From: Euclidia mi
Lineage: Eukaryota > Arthropoda > Insecta > Lepidoptera > Erebidae
DNA: 64,000 bases
Assembly (NCBI GenBank): GCA_944739405.2
Contig: OX123185.2
Span: 12,248,973 to 12,312,972 of the forward strand
Reading direction: 5' to 3'
Shown in pieces: positions 1 through 10,917 of this stretch. Position 1 is the first letter of the stretch. Each line of letters starts with the position of its first letter. A program made the translations under genes and the position numbers. The notes beneath the pieces are model-generated. The model was given only the letters and a program-made list of their open reading frames with translations. It did not search any database and was not told the DNA's origin.

Positions 1-600
1 TTTCAATTTATTTTAAATGATAAAAACAATTACTATAGATCCTTTTTTCATTAAATTGTCGATTAGTCCATATTATTTTCTATCTCGGTCGGTTTGTATA
101 TGTAAACATAGATGGCGTTTTCTGAATGGCGGTGTTAAGATTCGCCGTGGATTGATGAGGTTCTCGGTTAATTTTCTTTCGTTTTCGTCGGATTGGTGTC
201 TTAGTCGTTTCTTTTGAATAATGAATGTGGATGTGATTCTTTGATTTCTTTCGTTCATTCGTGTTCTGTACTTATACAGGAGTCTCATTATTCCCAAATT
301 GCCACACCTCACGTACGTGGGAATCCGTGGGTGGGCGAGTGAGGCCTGAATTCAGATTTGAGTAACTCAACAGGGCTATCTTACTTTCGGCAGGGCTGAA
401 TATTCGTAGCCATGTGTGTATTTTCTAAATAAATCGCAGGGACAGACTTGAAACGGCTGCAATCGAAACCCGAACATGTTGTTTTTCACATGGTCAGTTA
501 TATGTGGCATGTTCACGAGTAAGCGGTAAAAATATTTTATATGTTATGAAGGTGGTAAAACAGTTCGAGAATGTTGTGTATAAAGAAAGTCTCTAATGAT
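1..600. other. AT-rich sequence, no gene recognised
   Basis: Short reading frames occur on both strands but none resembles a known protein and they overlap each other antisense. A short array of a 'tatccctac'-like unit at 602-632 leads into the Helitron-like repeat that follows. Confidence 0.6.
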
Positions 601-626
601 ATCCCTACTATCCCTACTATCCCTAC

Positions 627-900
627 TTCCCTTCTAATATTATAAATTTGAAAGTGTGTATGTATATATGTTCCGTTTTCACGCTAAAACGGCTGAACCG
701 ATTTTGTTGAAATTTAATCCTACTAATATTATAAATGTGAAAGTTTGTGAATATGTATGTATAGATGGATGGATGGATGTATGGATGGATGTTTGTTAAT
801 CTTTCACGCAAAAACTACTGAACGGATTTGGATGAAACTTTAGAGTAATATAGTTTATACATCAGAATAACAGATAGGCTACAATTTATAAAGATTTCGT
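627..900 (+). mobile_element. Two successive Lep1-like Helitron 5' ends
   Basis: Two copies of the motif 'ctaatattataaat.tgaaag' start at about 628 and 718. Each is followed by the block 'ttcacgc.aaaac...gaacgGATTT' that characterises the 5' part of Lep1-type non-autonomous Helitrons of Lepidoptera. The second copy contains a (GGAT)n microsatellite at about 765-795. The tandem arrangement suggests one copy inserted beside or into another. No helicase is encoded. The matching 3' end may be at 2215-2322, with the minisatellite and hairpins between them. The family call rests on remembered motifs. Confidence 0.6.
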
Positions 901-1038
901 ATAATGTTGCTATAATATAAGGAAAAGTATCAACTAAGTCGGCAAATATTCTGAACTCTGAAAGCTGTCTTCGCGTGCGTTGCCTAAACCGTAAAAGTTA
1001 CTTGAAGATAATGTACGGTGACATTGTTTATCATAGAG

Positions 1039-1495
1039 GCTCACTATGAAAAATTTAAGATGGCTGCCGTCACAAAATGGCGGACTACTTATTTTCCACA
1101 TAATACCTCAATACGGGTATCAAATAAAAGGGCTTGATTCGTAGAATAGAGCTCACTATAAAAAATCCAAGATGGCTGTCGCCGCAAAATGGCGGATTAC
1201 ATATTTGCCACAAATACCTCAATATGGGCATCGAATGAAAGGGTTTGATTGGTAGAATAGGCTCACTATGAAAAATCCAATATGGCTGCCGCCACAAAAT
1301 GGCTGATTACATATTTTCCACAAATACCTCAATATGGGAATCAAATGAAAGGGCTTGATTGATAGAATAGACCTTACTATTAAAAATCCAAGATGGCTGC
1401 CGCCACAAAATAGCGGAAAACTTATTTTCCACAAATACCTCAATATGGGTATCGAATGAAAGGGCTTGATTGGTAGAATAGACCTCAGGATAAAA
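1039..1495. repeat. 111-bp minisatellite, four copies
   Basis: Four head-to-tail copies begin near 1039, 1151, 1261 and 1372, giving a period of about 111 bp, and a degenerate fifth start lies near 1483. Each unit holds 'aagatggctgccgccacaaa', then 'ccacaaatacctcaatatgg', then 'gaaagggcttgattg'. Because 111 is a multiple of three, the minus strand stays open as a 37-residue repeat (core ILRYLWKI). I read that as a by-product of the period, not a gene. It sits between Lep1-like 5' and 3' ends and may be cargo of that element. Confidence 0.85.
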
Positions 1496-2016
1496 ACAGA
1501 ACGAAATTGTGAAAAATGAAATTTACAAACAAAACTAAAAACTTGAAAATAAAATAAACTAAAAAAATATTTTTTTTTATTTTGGGCGTAGCGTATCCAG
1601 AATAAACATGATGATAGAAATTTCACTTGCCCAACAATTTTATATTTGTCTGATCAATACCCCAGATTGATGAGAAGTTTGGTGCGATCTGGCAGCTAGG
1701 ACTTACCGAATTACTTTTTAGCTTATGGTACATAACCTAACTAGATCATTTTTATTGTAATAAAACAGTGTAACAAAAAAAATATGTTTTTTACAATGCT
1801 CATTCTAGAGTAGTGTAGTTATCAAATTGTTTTCAAAATTGATAGTTTTATTGCCTTTAGTATTTAATGTAGATGAACTTTGTCTTTACAGTAAGTAGTT
1901 TGGACGATTAGTTTAAAAGTTATCACGATATAATTGATATAAGCGCAGCGTCATTCAAAGTGCTTACAGAGGGGCGGTCTGATTATGTACTTTGTGGTAA
2001 TGCTTTCAGTTTTTAC

Positions 2017-2064
2017 TTTTGCTGCTATTCTATTCAGTATCTACTGAATAGAATAGCAGCAAAA
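2017..2064. repeat. Perfect hairpin, 23-bp arms, 2-nt loop
   Basis: The arm at 2017-2039 is followed after a TC loop by its exact reverse complement at 2042-2064. It directly abuts a second hairpin of the same design. Confidence 0.95.
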
Positions 2065-2122
2065 TTATTAAAGTTATTGAAGAGCTTATGTATCTACATA
2101 AGCTCTTCAATAACTTTAATAA
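2065..2122. repeat. Perfect hairpin, 28-bp arms, 2-nt loop
   Basis: The arms at 2065-2092 and 2095-2122 are exact reverse complements around a TC loop. No bases separate it from the preceding hairpin, and both loops are TC. Confidence 0.95.
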
Positions 2123-2214
2123 TATACCTACATACTAATCTTTACCTAAAGTTTGACGACTATGAAAACAAAAGTAATTTTAAGTAGGTATTATTTGTTT
2201 ATATGTATGCTACA

Positions 2215-2322
2215 CGGCTAATCTGCGGATCCGTTTGTGATGAAATTTGATGAAACCTGGGGAAGTACAAAGACTACTCTTTATTAAAATTTCATGCGGG
2301 CGAAGCCGCGGGCGAAAGCTAG
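2215..2322 (+). mobile_element. Lep1-type Helitron 3' end
   Basis: The segment ends in 'gcgggcgaagccgcgggcg' plus 'aaagCTAG'. This is the GC-rich hairpin followed by CTAG that defines Helitron 3' termini. The next base is T, as expected for insertion between A and T. Upstream lies the usual 'ggatccgtttgtgatgaaa' body. It probably pairs with one of the 5' ends at 627-900. The sequence immediately beyond CTAG is RT-like, so the Helitron appears to have landed in an older retroelement. Confidence 0.7.
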
Positions 2323-3062
2323 TTGATATATAAAATGAATAATAAAGGTCCTAATACACTGAAAATGAATCTAATACAGAAATTTTGAAGACGCTTAAGT
2401 TTATCAAGTTGGTTCTCATTAAGACCAAGATAGCTGACATCGGCATAATCGAGTATTGCGAGAAGCAAGGATTGTACAAGTGCAATCTTGGTGGTTGTGG
2501 GTAGAAAATTCCGTAGCCTACGCAACGACCCAGCAGAAGCAAACAGTTTACGACTGGTCTCCTGTACTTGAGTTCCCCAAGATAACGTTTTATCCATATA
2601 GATACCCAAGTTCTTCACACTATCTGAGATTGGTTACATGTTATTATCGAACCGAATCTGAGGCAGCTGAGACCAGTTGATTTTAGAAATCATCCTGGAA
2701 CTGCCAATTAGAATTACCTTTGTTTTTGATGGATTTACTTTAAGGCCATATATGGAGCAAACAGCTCCATGCACAGATATGCGCCAAATCTGAGTTAAAG
2801 TTAGAGAACGCTTTTGAAATAGACTCCAGTGGCGCCTGTGAGTATATTTGCAAATCATCTGCGTAAAGGTGTTAGGATGAAAGTAACAATTTGGAGATAG
2901 AATTTATGAAAATTGCGAAAAGTAACGGAGAGAGCACGCCACCCTGCGGTACACCGACAGTTGTATTACACCATGAAGAGTACGACTCATCAACACGTAT
3001 ACGCTGTCGGTGTCCAAACAGGTAACTGTGAAACCAGTTTTATATTTTTGGATAACAAATGG
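2323..3062 (-). pseudogene. Non-LTR retrotransposon RT fragment, frame-shifted and chimeric
   Basis: Reading the minus strand from about 3062 down, several frames together show RT motifs: NWFHSYLFGHRQ, then GVPQGGVLSPLLF (about 2965-2925), then YADD near 2855. A thumb segment GLKVNPSKTKVILIGSS (about 2740-2690) is followed by NLGIYMDKTLSW and LDYADVSYLGL (2610-2430). This order is typical of Jockey/CR1-type non-LTR polymerases. Stops and frame changes separate the pieces, so no functional enzyme is made. After IRFIF at about 2365 the frame continues as SVLGPLLFILYIN, which is an earlier RT motif and out of order. The fragment therefore seems to be two RT pieces fused, and it stops at the Helitron CTAG end. 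Clade beyond non-LTR is uncertain. Confidence 0.8.
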
Positions 3063-3920
3063 TGTGCTATTAACTCTATAATTTCCAATCTTGGCAGACC
3101 GTTTGAAGTATAAATTGTGCGTAATTTTACAACTGCCTGCAAAGAAACGGGGAGGACCTCGAAATATTAAGATACGGTTTAAGAAAGGCTCGTTATTGGT
3201 CGGAAGAAGAGTTACGGTGGTAAACTGAGAGAAAATAGGTTTTAATGGGTATTAAAATTTTATTACCAACCTTTTGGCTTACGGCCTTTGGATGTAATAC
3301 AATTTAACGTCGAGTTTGACCTCATCTCCCACAATAACTGAGTTCGTTACGCGGATATAGCTATGGAATAGGCGGTCATTTTATCGATAAATAGGAAGGG
3401 AACTGTGGATTTAAAAAACTTGTGTGATCCGTAATAGAATTTAGAACTGGAATTTATTATAAGTATAATTTATTTATGTCTACGGCATCTCTTGGCAAGT
3501 TATTGATACGAATAGTATGACAGTAGATACTTTTCTACTGTAATTTAAAAGGGCTAGTAAGAATAGTTTTGTTCACTGCTTGGGCTAGTTGTGTCAGGTG
3601 TTTGTCGCGTTATTGCGAAATTACGTAATAAAATTAGTTTATATGGTTTATACACTGCATTTGCTTATAACATGTGCATTGTTCACTATCATAATATATT
3701 TACTATAAAATCTCATATCAAGATGATTTCTGTTTGCACACAATTTTATTGCATACCTACTTAGGTCCTTAAATAGGTAATGGCATATCGAACGAAAATA
3801 TTTGTCATCGCACCGCCGTTATTAATATGACCGATCCCAATTTATGATCTATCTGTACATTTTGCTACTAGATATATATATGTATTTGACATATTTTGTA
3901 TAAAACTTATGTCAAACTAG
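3063..3920. other. No gene recognised
   Basis: Part of 3063-3240 may be further decayed retroelement sequence. The rest is AT-rich with only short frames. Confidence 0.5.
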
Positions 3921-4090
3921 CTGTTTCCCGCGGTTTCACCGCGTGCTGAGGGAACTACTTCGCGTACCCGGTTAATTTATAGCCTAGCTTACTCCTTGAT
4001 ACGTCAGCTATCCGCCAGTGAAAGTCCCGTCAAAATCGGTCCAGCCGTTGCAGAGATTAGCGAGAACAAACAGACAGACAGCCAAAAGTT
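3921..4090 (-). mobile_element. Reverse-oriented Helitron-like / degenerate interspersed repeat
   Basis: It starts 'actagctgtttcccgcggtt' and carries 'aaaatcggtccagccgttgc' and 'aacaaacagacagacag'. On the minus strand it ends in a GC-rich segment plus AGCTAGT, like the Lep1 3' end at 2322. Such blocks are common in Lepidoptera. Assignment to a Helitron rather than a non-LTR tail is an inference. Confidence 0.5.
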
Positions 4091-5960
4091 GTAAAAAATG
4101 TTATTTCGGTATATGTACCGTGTATACATCCATATGCATTTAGTAAATAGCGGTTATTTTAATATTACAAACAGACACTCCAATTTTATTTATGTGTATA
4201 GATATGTAAATACATAATTATGCGATCGGCCAATAGTTCTGCTGTCGCTAACACTATACTCACAGCTTGTCTAGGACACAGCCTCAAATAATTATGTTTA
4301 ACTCAAAGTCTGCTTTGAATAAGAGTTTAAAAAAATAATGCATTCATCTTGTCACAGAGCAAAAGCATTGTTTTAAATAAAGCGCTCATTATGGTTAACA
4401 GTCCTGTTAAATTTTCTGAATTCAACTATTCGTGCAAGTTTACGGTATATTTATAAATAGAATAGGGAAAAACATTTTTTGTTTAAATGCTTTAAAAGTC
4501 TAAATTATAATAATTATTAATAAATTTATCACACTACACGAGCTTTGTATGATATAAAAGCTTTTCAAGTTATTTACAAAATAACATATTAATAATAAAA
4601 TAGGAATTTTGTATGTTTTTGTAAGTTAGTAGTAAGATGTAGCCATGTTTCCTACGACATTCAGTAAATGTTGCTTGTGTTAATTGCTGTTTTAGCATCG
4701 CTCCCGAAACCACTCTTTCAAAATCGAGATTTTGCCTAAGCCCTTTGAAATCAAAATTGCAGACATAACTTGACAAACTACTCGAAGGATAGACCTTTAT
4801 GCAATGACTATTAAACTGCTTACGGTTTATTAACCACTGCATATGTAACGAACTTATAAACTATATATAGTTTACAAAGAAACAACCAGACCAGAAAATG
4901 TTATGTTTACGTTCACAAATTTTTGACTTGAGCGGGAATTGAATCCGCAATCTTCGGCGTGGCAGTCGGTGACACTATGGCTAAGTTGGGTAATCAGTAA
5001 TCATTTTTATTTCAATTATTGTACATGCATTCAAAAGCCGTATATCTGACGTCATATAAAATGCACTTCAAACGCCATCCATTTTCCGTCGTTTATTAGC
5101 AGGGCAAACTCAGCAGAAGTGTCGAGGTGTCTAATTTAATTTGACACCTGTAACGCCGATGGCGTAGTCGAAAAATCTCGCATTCTTGTAGCAACAGGCC
5201 TGGGTGAGAGCTCTCCGTATATTGGTGACGGCGAAACACGTCATATACATGTCGGGTGTGCTCTGCTTGGTAGCGTTATTGCTAAACTATAAGGGTGCTC
5301 ACCCACTACAGTAAAATTTCGGATTATGATGATGCCTAGATAAGAAAACTGTGATGGACTGAGCATGATTGGACAAGCTGCCTAAATAGTAAAACTCTAT
5401 TGGATTTAGCATGAGAAGCTTGATGATATATATTTTAGTGCCAATGATCGACAGCGCCGATCGTCCAAGCATAGTTCTTTAATTAATTATTATATTTCGC
5501 TAAAATCACATACAAACTCGTCTAGTATTTATTCCATTTAATTAGGTGTCACTTGCGGTCTGCTATCGAACTATATCTTAGAATTATATACTATTCGTCA
5601 TCAAGCAAGCCATCGATTCCCAGGCCACCAAATGATTGCCAATTTTAAAAAAATGTTTTCATTATTTTCCCTGTTATCATAAATCAGTCCTGTTCGTTTC
5701 ATTGGATAGGTAGCCTAATAATCATACCTCGGCTTGGAATTGACAGGTATCGCTTGTAGATGGCAGAAATGGGTATGAGTAAACTTATAAATGAAATGTT
5801 ACATATACATGATGTAACGTGCAAGTTTATTTATATGAGATGAGAAATAGTTTCTAATAATATTTAGACAGATTTTAATGGAAAATTATCATAAATAGTA
5901 CAACCGTTTGCTGTTCAAAGCTGGTTATTATATAGGTCTCTCCTTATTTGCGTTATATTA
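4091..5960. other. AT-rich stretch with one tRNA-like SINE scrap
   Basis: At about 4920-4990, antisense, 'gggaattgaatccgcaatct' resembles the B-box arm of a tRNA-derived SINE. Nothing else in this stretch is recognisable. Confidence 0.45.
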
Positions 5961-5962
5961 GT

Positions 5963-6228
5963 ATAGCGGCGATAACCCAGTAGTGTACGTAACGGACTGC
6001 AGAGACAACGGTCTCGGGTTCGATCCCCAGTTACCCCGGGCACACACCTCTGACTTTTCGCAGCTATGTGTCTGTCAGCACTCGCTTAACAATATACCCG
6101 GTAGATGGCAATAGGCGCGCCCCCTATTACATTGGGACCGAAACATAACTGGCGAAGTGTGGGTGTGTAATACACCTCTGCCTACCCCTTCGGGAATAAA
6201 AGGCGTGAAGTTATGTTATGTTATTGTG
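5963..6228 (+). mobile_element. tRNA-headed SINE with RTE-like tail
   Basis: The head has a pol III B-box-like arm, 'tcgggttcgatccccagtta'. The body contains 'ggtagatggcaataggcgcg'. The tail reads 'ctctgcctaccccttcggga' then 'ataaaaggcgtgaagttatg'. The same body and tail occur behind different tRNA-like heads at 14.7 kb and 60.2 kb, so this is a SINE superfamily with exchangeable heads. The tail resembles the 3' end of the RTE element at 10.2 kb. Confidence 0.75.
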
Positions 6229-7744
6229 AAGCGTAAAGAAGATTAGGTCTACTATACCACGCAGGTCAGACAGGTTGCTATAATGTAATATTTTTCATGT
6301 GTCTCCATAGATTCTATTTGCTTCAAGTATTTTTTTTAAACGTCTCTTATGATAACCATCGAATAATAATATAATAGGGAAATGACTTTGTACTCTTGAT
6401 CCGTCACTAGGCGAGTTAATGAAAAATTTAATCGAGTTTTATTAACTGGTGGGGAAAAGCTCTAAGAGAAATCGGAAATAAAATGCATATTTTATTTCTT
6501 TCGGAGATTATGACGATATCACAACTATTTACAAACCTGTCACGACCCTTATACATAATAAAATTATATTCTTCCTGTTTTTAGTGTTGTCTCGTGTTGA
6601 ACCTACAACACTTGGCGCAGTGTCAAGCGCTTAAGCCACTACGCCAACCGTGCAGTCAATATTATATACATGTACCTCAAAATAACCAACGACAAATTAA
6701 TTAAATTGATAGAAAGCGCTTCATGTTCATAAAATCAAATTAATATTGAAATAACTGTATCCTCTGTAGTGGGAGTACTACCCACTGAACAGCTTTTCAA
6801 TTATTAAAATTATTTTTTTGACTCACATCGCTGGAACTCGCTTCTTTGAATATTTCTGCACCGTTCGTTGTTATCTGGGGTCTTTTATTTAATCAAATTG
6901 ATTTTATGTGTTTTGATATATAATATATGTATTTTACATACATATAACTTCACCTTCATAATATACCTATTTAAATTTTCATAGATTCCTTTGTCAAATA
7001 TTCTTAAATTAACTTACGTAATTTTTTTAAAGATTTTTACGTAAATTTGTAAAGTGTGAGATAAACTCGGATAAAGACTTCACAAATATTCAATCAACAT
7101 AATTAAGTAACACTCAGACTCAAATGAACAAATGTTATCGGTAAAAGGGTTGCCTTGTGCACTAACTGACTGAATAGGGAGACGTCCGTTTAAACCACTG
7201 AGCTATACGTGAAGTCTTCCTCGATTGCGGCAAGCGACGAATTCAATTTCTTTATCTGTAGAACATAAGCTACAAATATTATTTTCTTTAGATTGTGATC
7301 TATCTATCCCTGCCATGCATCAGGCGTACAAATTCAAAGTCAATGGCTTTAATATGTGTCTCAATTACTTAAACGCGTTACTGCAATGTAAATTGAAACG
7401 CGTTAAACAACGAAGCAAGTTCTCTATAATACACACTTCCAAAATACAGTAACCGCGTCTTACCATAACGGTTCCGGACACCAAGTCTGTTCTCAATGTG
7501 CAGCCCTAATTACCGCAGATCATCCTCTTAGCGGCATTCTGCTAAATTAATACGCTTTACTCCTTCAGCGTTGTGGTGCAAGGGAAATGATTCGGCGATC
7601 GATGGTTTATTGAATGAATAAGAATGTGTGAGTCCCCCGTGACTATGATTGATCTAAAGCGGTCGAAATGTCGGGAAAAAGAGGTATTTATATTTTAAAA
7701 GAAAATCCTACATGATTAAGACATTTTCCGCCAAGTATGCATTT
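6229..7744. other. AT-rich sequence with one shared repeat scrap
   Basis: About 6575-6660 holds 'gaacctacaacacttggcgc' and 'gtgcagtca', shared with 17030-17430 and loosely with 56390-56455, so it is a degenerate interspersed repeat with a tRNA-like arm. No coding region is supported. Confidence 0.5.
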
Positions 7745-7920
7745 TTTATGTAATAGGCGATAAATGGACGGATCGCCCGATGATAAGCGTCTACCGTCGC
7801 CCATGGACACAAGTATTACCAATAGAGCTATAAGTGCGTTGCCGCCCTTTGTGATAGGGAAATGAAAATGAGGAGGAGCTGGATGAAAGATAGGGTTTCC
7901 GGCACTCTCACTTAAAATCT
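7745..7920 (+). repeat. Lepidopteran interspersed repeat ('cgtcgcccatggacac' type)
   Basis: It contains 'tggacggatcgcccgatgat', 'cgtcgcccatggacac' and 'aagtgcgttgccgccctttg', a block I recognise as recurrent in lepidopteran genomes. No boundaries or target duplication are visible. Confidence 0.5.
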
Positions 7921-7974
7921 TTCGTATTATTCGAAACGATTCAAATATTTTTTTAGTAATGCTAAGTAGCTAGT

Positions 7975-8202
7975 CTGTGTGGTGACGGATTCAGAATACA
8001 GAATGTCACGACCCCATATCATCCCATGGGTGTCGTAAGAGCCGACAGAGGGAGCATATTATGCAGAGAACAGCACTGTAAGAGAAGGAAAACTTGATAC
8101 AAACCCTACACCGACCCGTTTGGCCAGCGTGGTATAGTAGGCCAATTCCTCCTTTCAAAGGAGAGGCCTAGTCCAGCATTGGACTGTTAAAGGCTGATGA
8201 TG
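7975..8202 (+). mobile_element. SINE with 11-bp target-site duplication
   Basis: It is flanked by AAGTAGCTAGT at 7964-7974 and 8203-8213. It begins 'ctgtgtggtgacggattcag', includes 'ccatgggtgtcgtaagagcc', and ends 'gactgttaaaggctgatgat'. A second copy at 9015-9249 is very similar along its length, so the family boundaries are well supported. No tRNA-like head is obvious. The 'ggtgtcgtaa...gcgac' block recurs in the arms of the inverted repeat at 10.6 and 11.6 kb. Confidence 0.85.
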
Positions 8203-8274
8203 AAGTAGCTAGTAAGTGTATAGAAAATAATCATCATCCTCTTAGCATTATCCCAGTTGCATCCCTGGATCCGC

Positions 8275-8405
8275 TTACTAGTCTAATCAGGTTTGACAGA
8301 ATTTGAGATTGCCGTAGAGCGACTGCCTGCCTGATCTATGTAACCCAAAGGGATAGAGATATACCACAGTTTGGACTAGTGTCATTTTATTCAGAGGTAC
8401 TGACA
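8275..8405. repeat. Interspersed repeat shared with 9346-9475
   Basis: 'ttactagtctaa', 'agcgactgcctgcctga', 'actagtgtcattttatt' and 'aggtactgaca' recur in the same order near 9346-9475. It looks like the 3' continuation of the SINE-type unit seen at 8.8-9.3 kb. Confidence 0.7.
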
Positions 8406-8593
8406 TACTGATCTTTATAATAGCTGGGATCAAAAGTCAGTAGTGCGAGCCGAGGAGTCGAGCCCCATACCCTCTGCAAGGTAGTCTGTTTGTATCGCTA
8501 CTAGGCTATCATCACTGTCTTTAATGAAAATAAAATGGTTACGTTTTGAAAACAATCGCTTGTCGATCGGACCACACCATAATGTGGTAAGAT

Positions 8594-8647
8594 TAAGTGG
8601 ACCTATTAATATGCGTATTACTATACGCATATTTATAGGTCCACTTA
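8594..8647. repeat. Hairpin, 25-bp arms, 4-nt loop
   Basis: 'taagtggacctat' and its complement bracket 'atgcgtat-TACT-atacgcat', with a single mismatch between the arms. Confidence 0.9.
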
Positions 8648-8802
8648 GTGAAGCCTCCTCTATTCAACAACGTATATTGCGCCTCAGTTTAAGTAACCGT
8701 CTGTTCTGTCATTTCAGCGCTTTATAATTACATCTGAACAACAGTCGTGGATTGCAAAAGTTTACGTTGGTCTTGAAAGATTTATAAAATATCATTTAAT
8801 CA

Positions 8803-9345
8803 CTAATCATCATAATCAGCATTTTATAATATCCCACTGCTGGGCACCGGCCTCTTCCCATTATGAGAAGGCTAAGGCCATAGTCCACCACGCTGGCCTA
8901 GTGCGGGTTGGTAGACTTCACATGTCTTTCGAGAACATAATGGAGAACTCTCAGATATGCAGGCTTCCTCACGATGTTTTCCTTCACCGTTTAGCAAGCG
9001 ATAATTAACAATTTTTGTCCCTGTGGTGACGGATTAAGAATACGGATTGTCACCACCCCATATCATCCAATGGGTGTCGTAAGAGCCGACAGAGGGAGTA
9101 TGTTATGCAGAGAACAGCACTGCAAGAGAAGGAAAACTTGATACAAACCCTACACCAACCCGTTTGGCCAGCGTGGTATAGTAGGCCAATTCCTCCTTTC
9201 AAAGGAGAGGCCTAGATCAGCAGTGGACTGTTAAAGGCTTATGATGAAAATTAACAATTTAATGCGCACAAAACTCGGAAAATTCATTGATGCGCGCCGT
9301 GGATTGGAACCCGGACCCTCTGCGTAGCAACCGCTTACTAGTCTA
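8803..9345 (+). mobile_element. 'cccactgctggg' SINE split by a nested SINE
   Basis: The left part (8803-9014) has 'cccactgctgggcaccggcc', 'catagtccaccacgctggcc' and 'cctcacgatgttttccttca'. The right part resumes after 9250 with 'atgcgcacaaaactcggaaa' and 'ccgtggattggaacccggac'. The interruption is the SINE at 9015-9249. Uninterrupted relatives lie at 23.4 and 29.5 kb. Confidence 0.85.
9015..9249 (+). mobile_element. SINE nested in another SINE, 11-bp duplication
   Basis: ATTAACAATTT at 9004-9014 is repeated at 9250-9260. The insert is the same family as 7975-8202. Removing it rejoins the host SINE, which fixes the order of insertion. Confidence 0.9.
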
Positions 9346-9475
9346 ACAGATTTGGCTGTATATTAGCTTTTCCACAGAGCGACTGCCTGTCTGACCTCCG
9401 CAACCCGAAGGAATAGCGATATTTTATGGTTTCCACTAGTGTCAGTTTATTTAGAAGGTACTGACACCCTATAAA
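9346..9475. repeat. Second copy of the 8275-8405 repeat
   Basis: It shares 'agcgactgcctgtctgacct', 'actagtgtcagtttattta' and 'aggtactgacac' with 8275-8405. Confidence 0.7.
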
Positions 9476-9579
9476 GACTGTCAAAGATCCTTATCACAAC
9501 CAGGACCAACGGCTTAACGTGCTCTCCGAGGCCCGGGACAAGCGATAATTGACAATTTAGCTTAGTATACAGTGTGTTG

Positions 9580-10225
9580 ATATGCTGTTTACAAGAGATG
9601 TTAAGAATGTAGAAGATATTGAAAGAAGAGTTAATGCAGGTAATAGAGTGAATGGAGCTCTGAAGGCGTTTATGAATAGCCAAAACGTGTCCAAAAAGGC
9701 ACGTTTGGCTGTCCATAGAGGGGTGTTAGTACCTACTCTTATGTATGGTAGTGATAGTTGGGTATGGCAGAAGAGTCATGAAAGTAGAATAAATGCTGTA
9801 GAAATGAGAGCACTGCGAAGTATGTGTGGTGTTTCTTTGACTGACAGAGTAAAGAATTGTGTGATAAGAGAGTGTTGTGGGGTAAAAGAAGATGTAGTGA
9901 CAAGCATCGAGAAAGGTATGCTAAGATGGTTTGGACACGTGGAGAGGATATATGACGAAAGACTGACCAAGCAGATATATAAGGCAAGTGTGGAAGGGAC
10001 AGGACGAAGGGGAAGACCTAGGCGGACGTTCTCTGACCAGATTGGAGACATCCTAAAAACAGGACAGGTTAGAAGCACCCTGAACAGAAGAGCATGCATG
10101 AGGAATCTGATGGGAGTAAATGAAGCAAGAGAGATATGTCAAGATCGTTGCAAATGGCGCTCCGTAGTCTCTGCCTACCCCTCCGGGAAACAGGCGTGAG
10201 TCTATGTATGTATGTATGTATGTGT
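9580..10225 (+). pseudogene. RTE-type retrotransposon, 5'-truncated RT C-terminus
   Basis: A 205-codon open frame (9582-10199) encodes the C-terminal part of a non-LTR polyprotein. It starts inside the post-RT region (DVKNVEDIERRVNAGNRVNG) and runs through KKARLAVHRGVLVPTLMYGS, LRWFGHVER, GRRGRPRRTF and KWRSVVSAYPSGKQA. These are signature strings of lepidopteran RTE elements. The catalytic RT and the endonuclease are absent, so this is a dead 5'-truncated copy. The stop is followed by (TATG)n at 10203-10225, the usual simple-repeat end. The final 'tctgcctacccctccgggaa' nearly equals the tail of the SINEs at 6.2, 11.3 and 60.4 kb. The frame has no internal stop, which suggests a fairly recent insertion. 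Confidence 0.88.
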
Positions 10226-10629
10226 TGATATGCATTTGCAAATTCTTTCAATGGTGAATATACTACTTTAACTGAATACAAATTCATGCAAAGAAAAAAA
10301 ACAAAAGAAAATGAAAACTTAAAAATTGCACCAAAAATGTCTACTAGATACTTAGTTTCTTTTTTAAAAAAAGAGAACCGCCTTCAAAAAATCGACCCAC
10401 TGAAAAGTACGAAATAAGTTTTACAAGCGCTAATACATAGTATATAACTTATACAAAATACTTAGTTTTTGAAGTCGGTGCCAAACCAAATTCCTCTAAA
10501 AGCCTATTGTTTGGCGTCATCCTTTTCAGACCAGCGCATTCAATCTACATACTTACAGCCCAAAATAGCTAAGAAGTGTAATTATTTTATAATTATGCAT
10601 TTCATACTTTTTATATATTTTATATAAAT

Positions 10630-10917
10630 GTGGTTGACGGCGTAGAATACAGGTGTCACCACATCTTCCCGTGGGTGTCGTAATAGGCGACTAAGGGATA
10701 ACACGATGCAAATACCATCTTTGCGTAGAGACGGAAAACTCGACATCAAACCCTATACGACTGCTTCGTTGGTCTCGCGGCATAAATGTGCGCGTGGGAT
10801 CGGGAGGTACCGGGTTCGTTTCCGGGGTCGGGCAGTGTTATTGGGTTTTTCTGTCACGAAATTCTCAGTAGCAGCACGGAGTCTGGTAATGTGCCCGGTA
10901 CGGCAATAGGCTCGCCC
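10630..10917 (+). mobile_element. SINE in left arm of inverted repeat
   Basis: A leader 'gtggttgacggcgtagaata' and 'gtgggtgtcgtaa' precede a tRNA-like head 'ttggtctcgcggcataaatg' with B-box arm 'taccgggttcgtttcc'. The body reads 'gtgcccggtacggcaatagg'. The tail is missing, cut by the duplicated segment that follows. Confidence 0.75.

Noticed and set aside
1219..1626. 135-codon minus-strand frame with 37-residue repeats
   Set aside because: Follows from the 111-bp tandem period.
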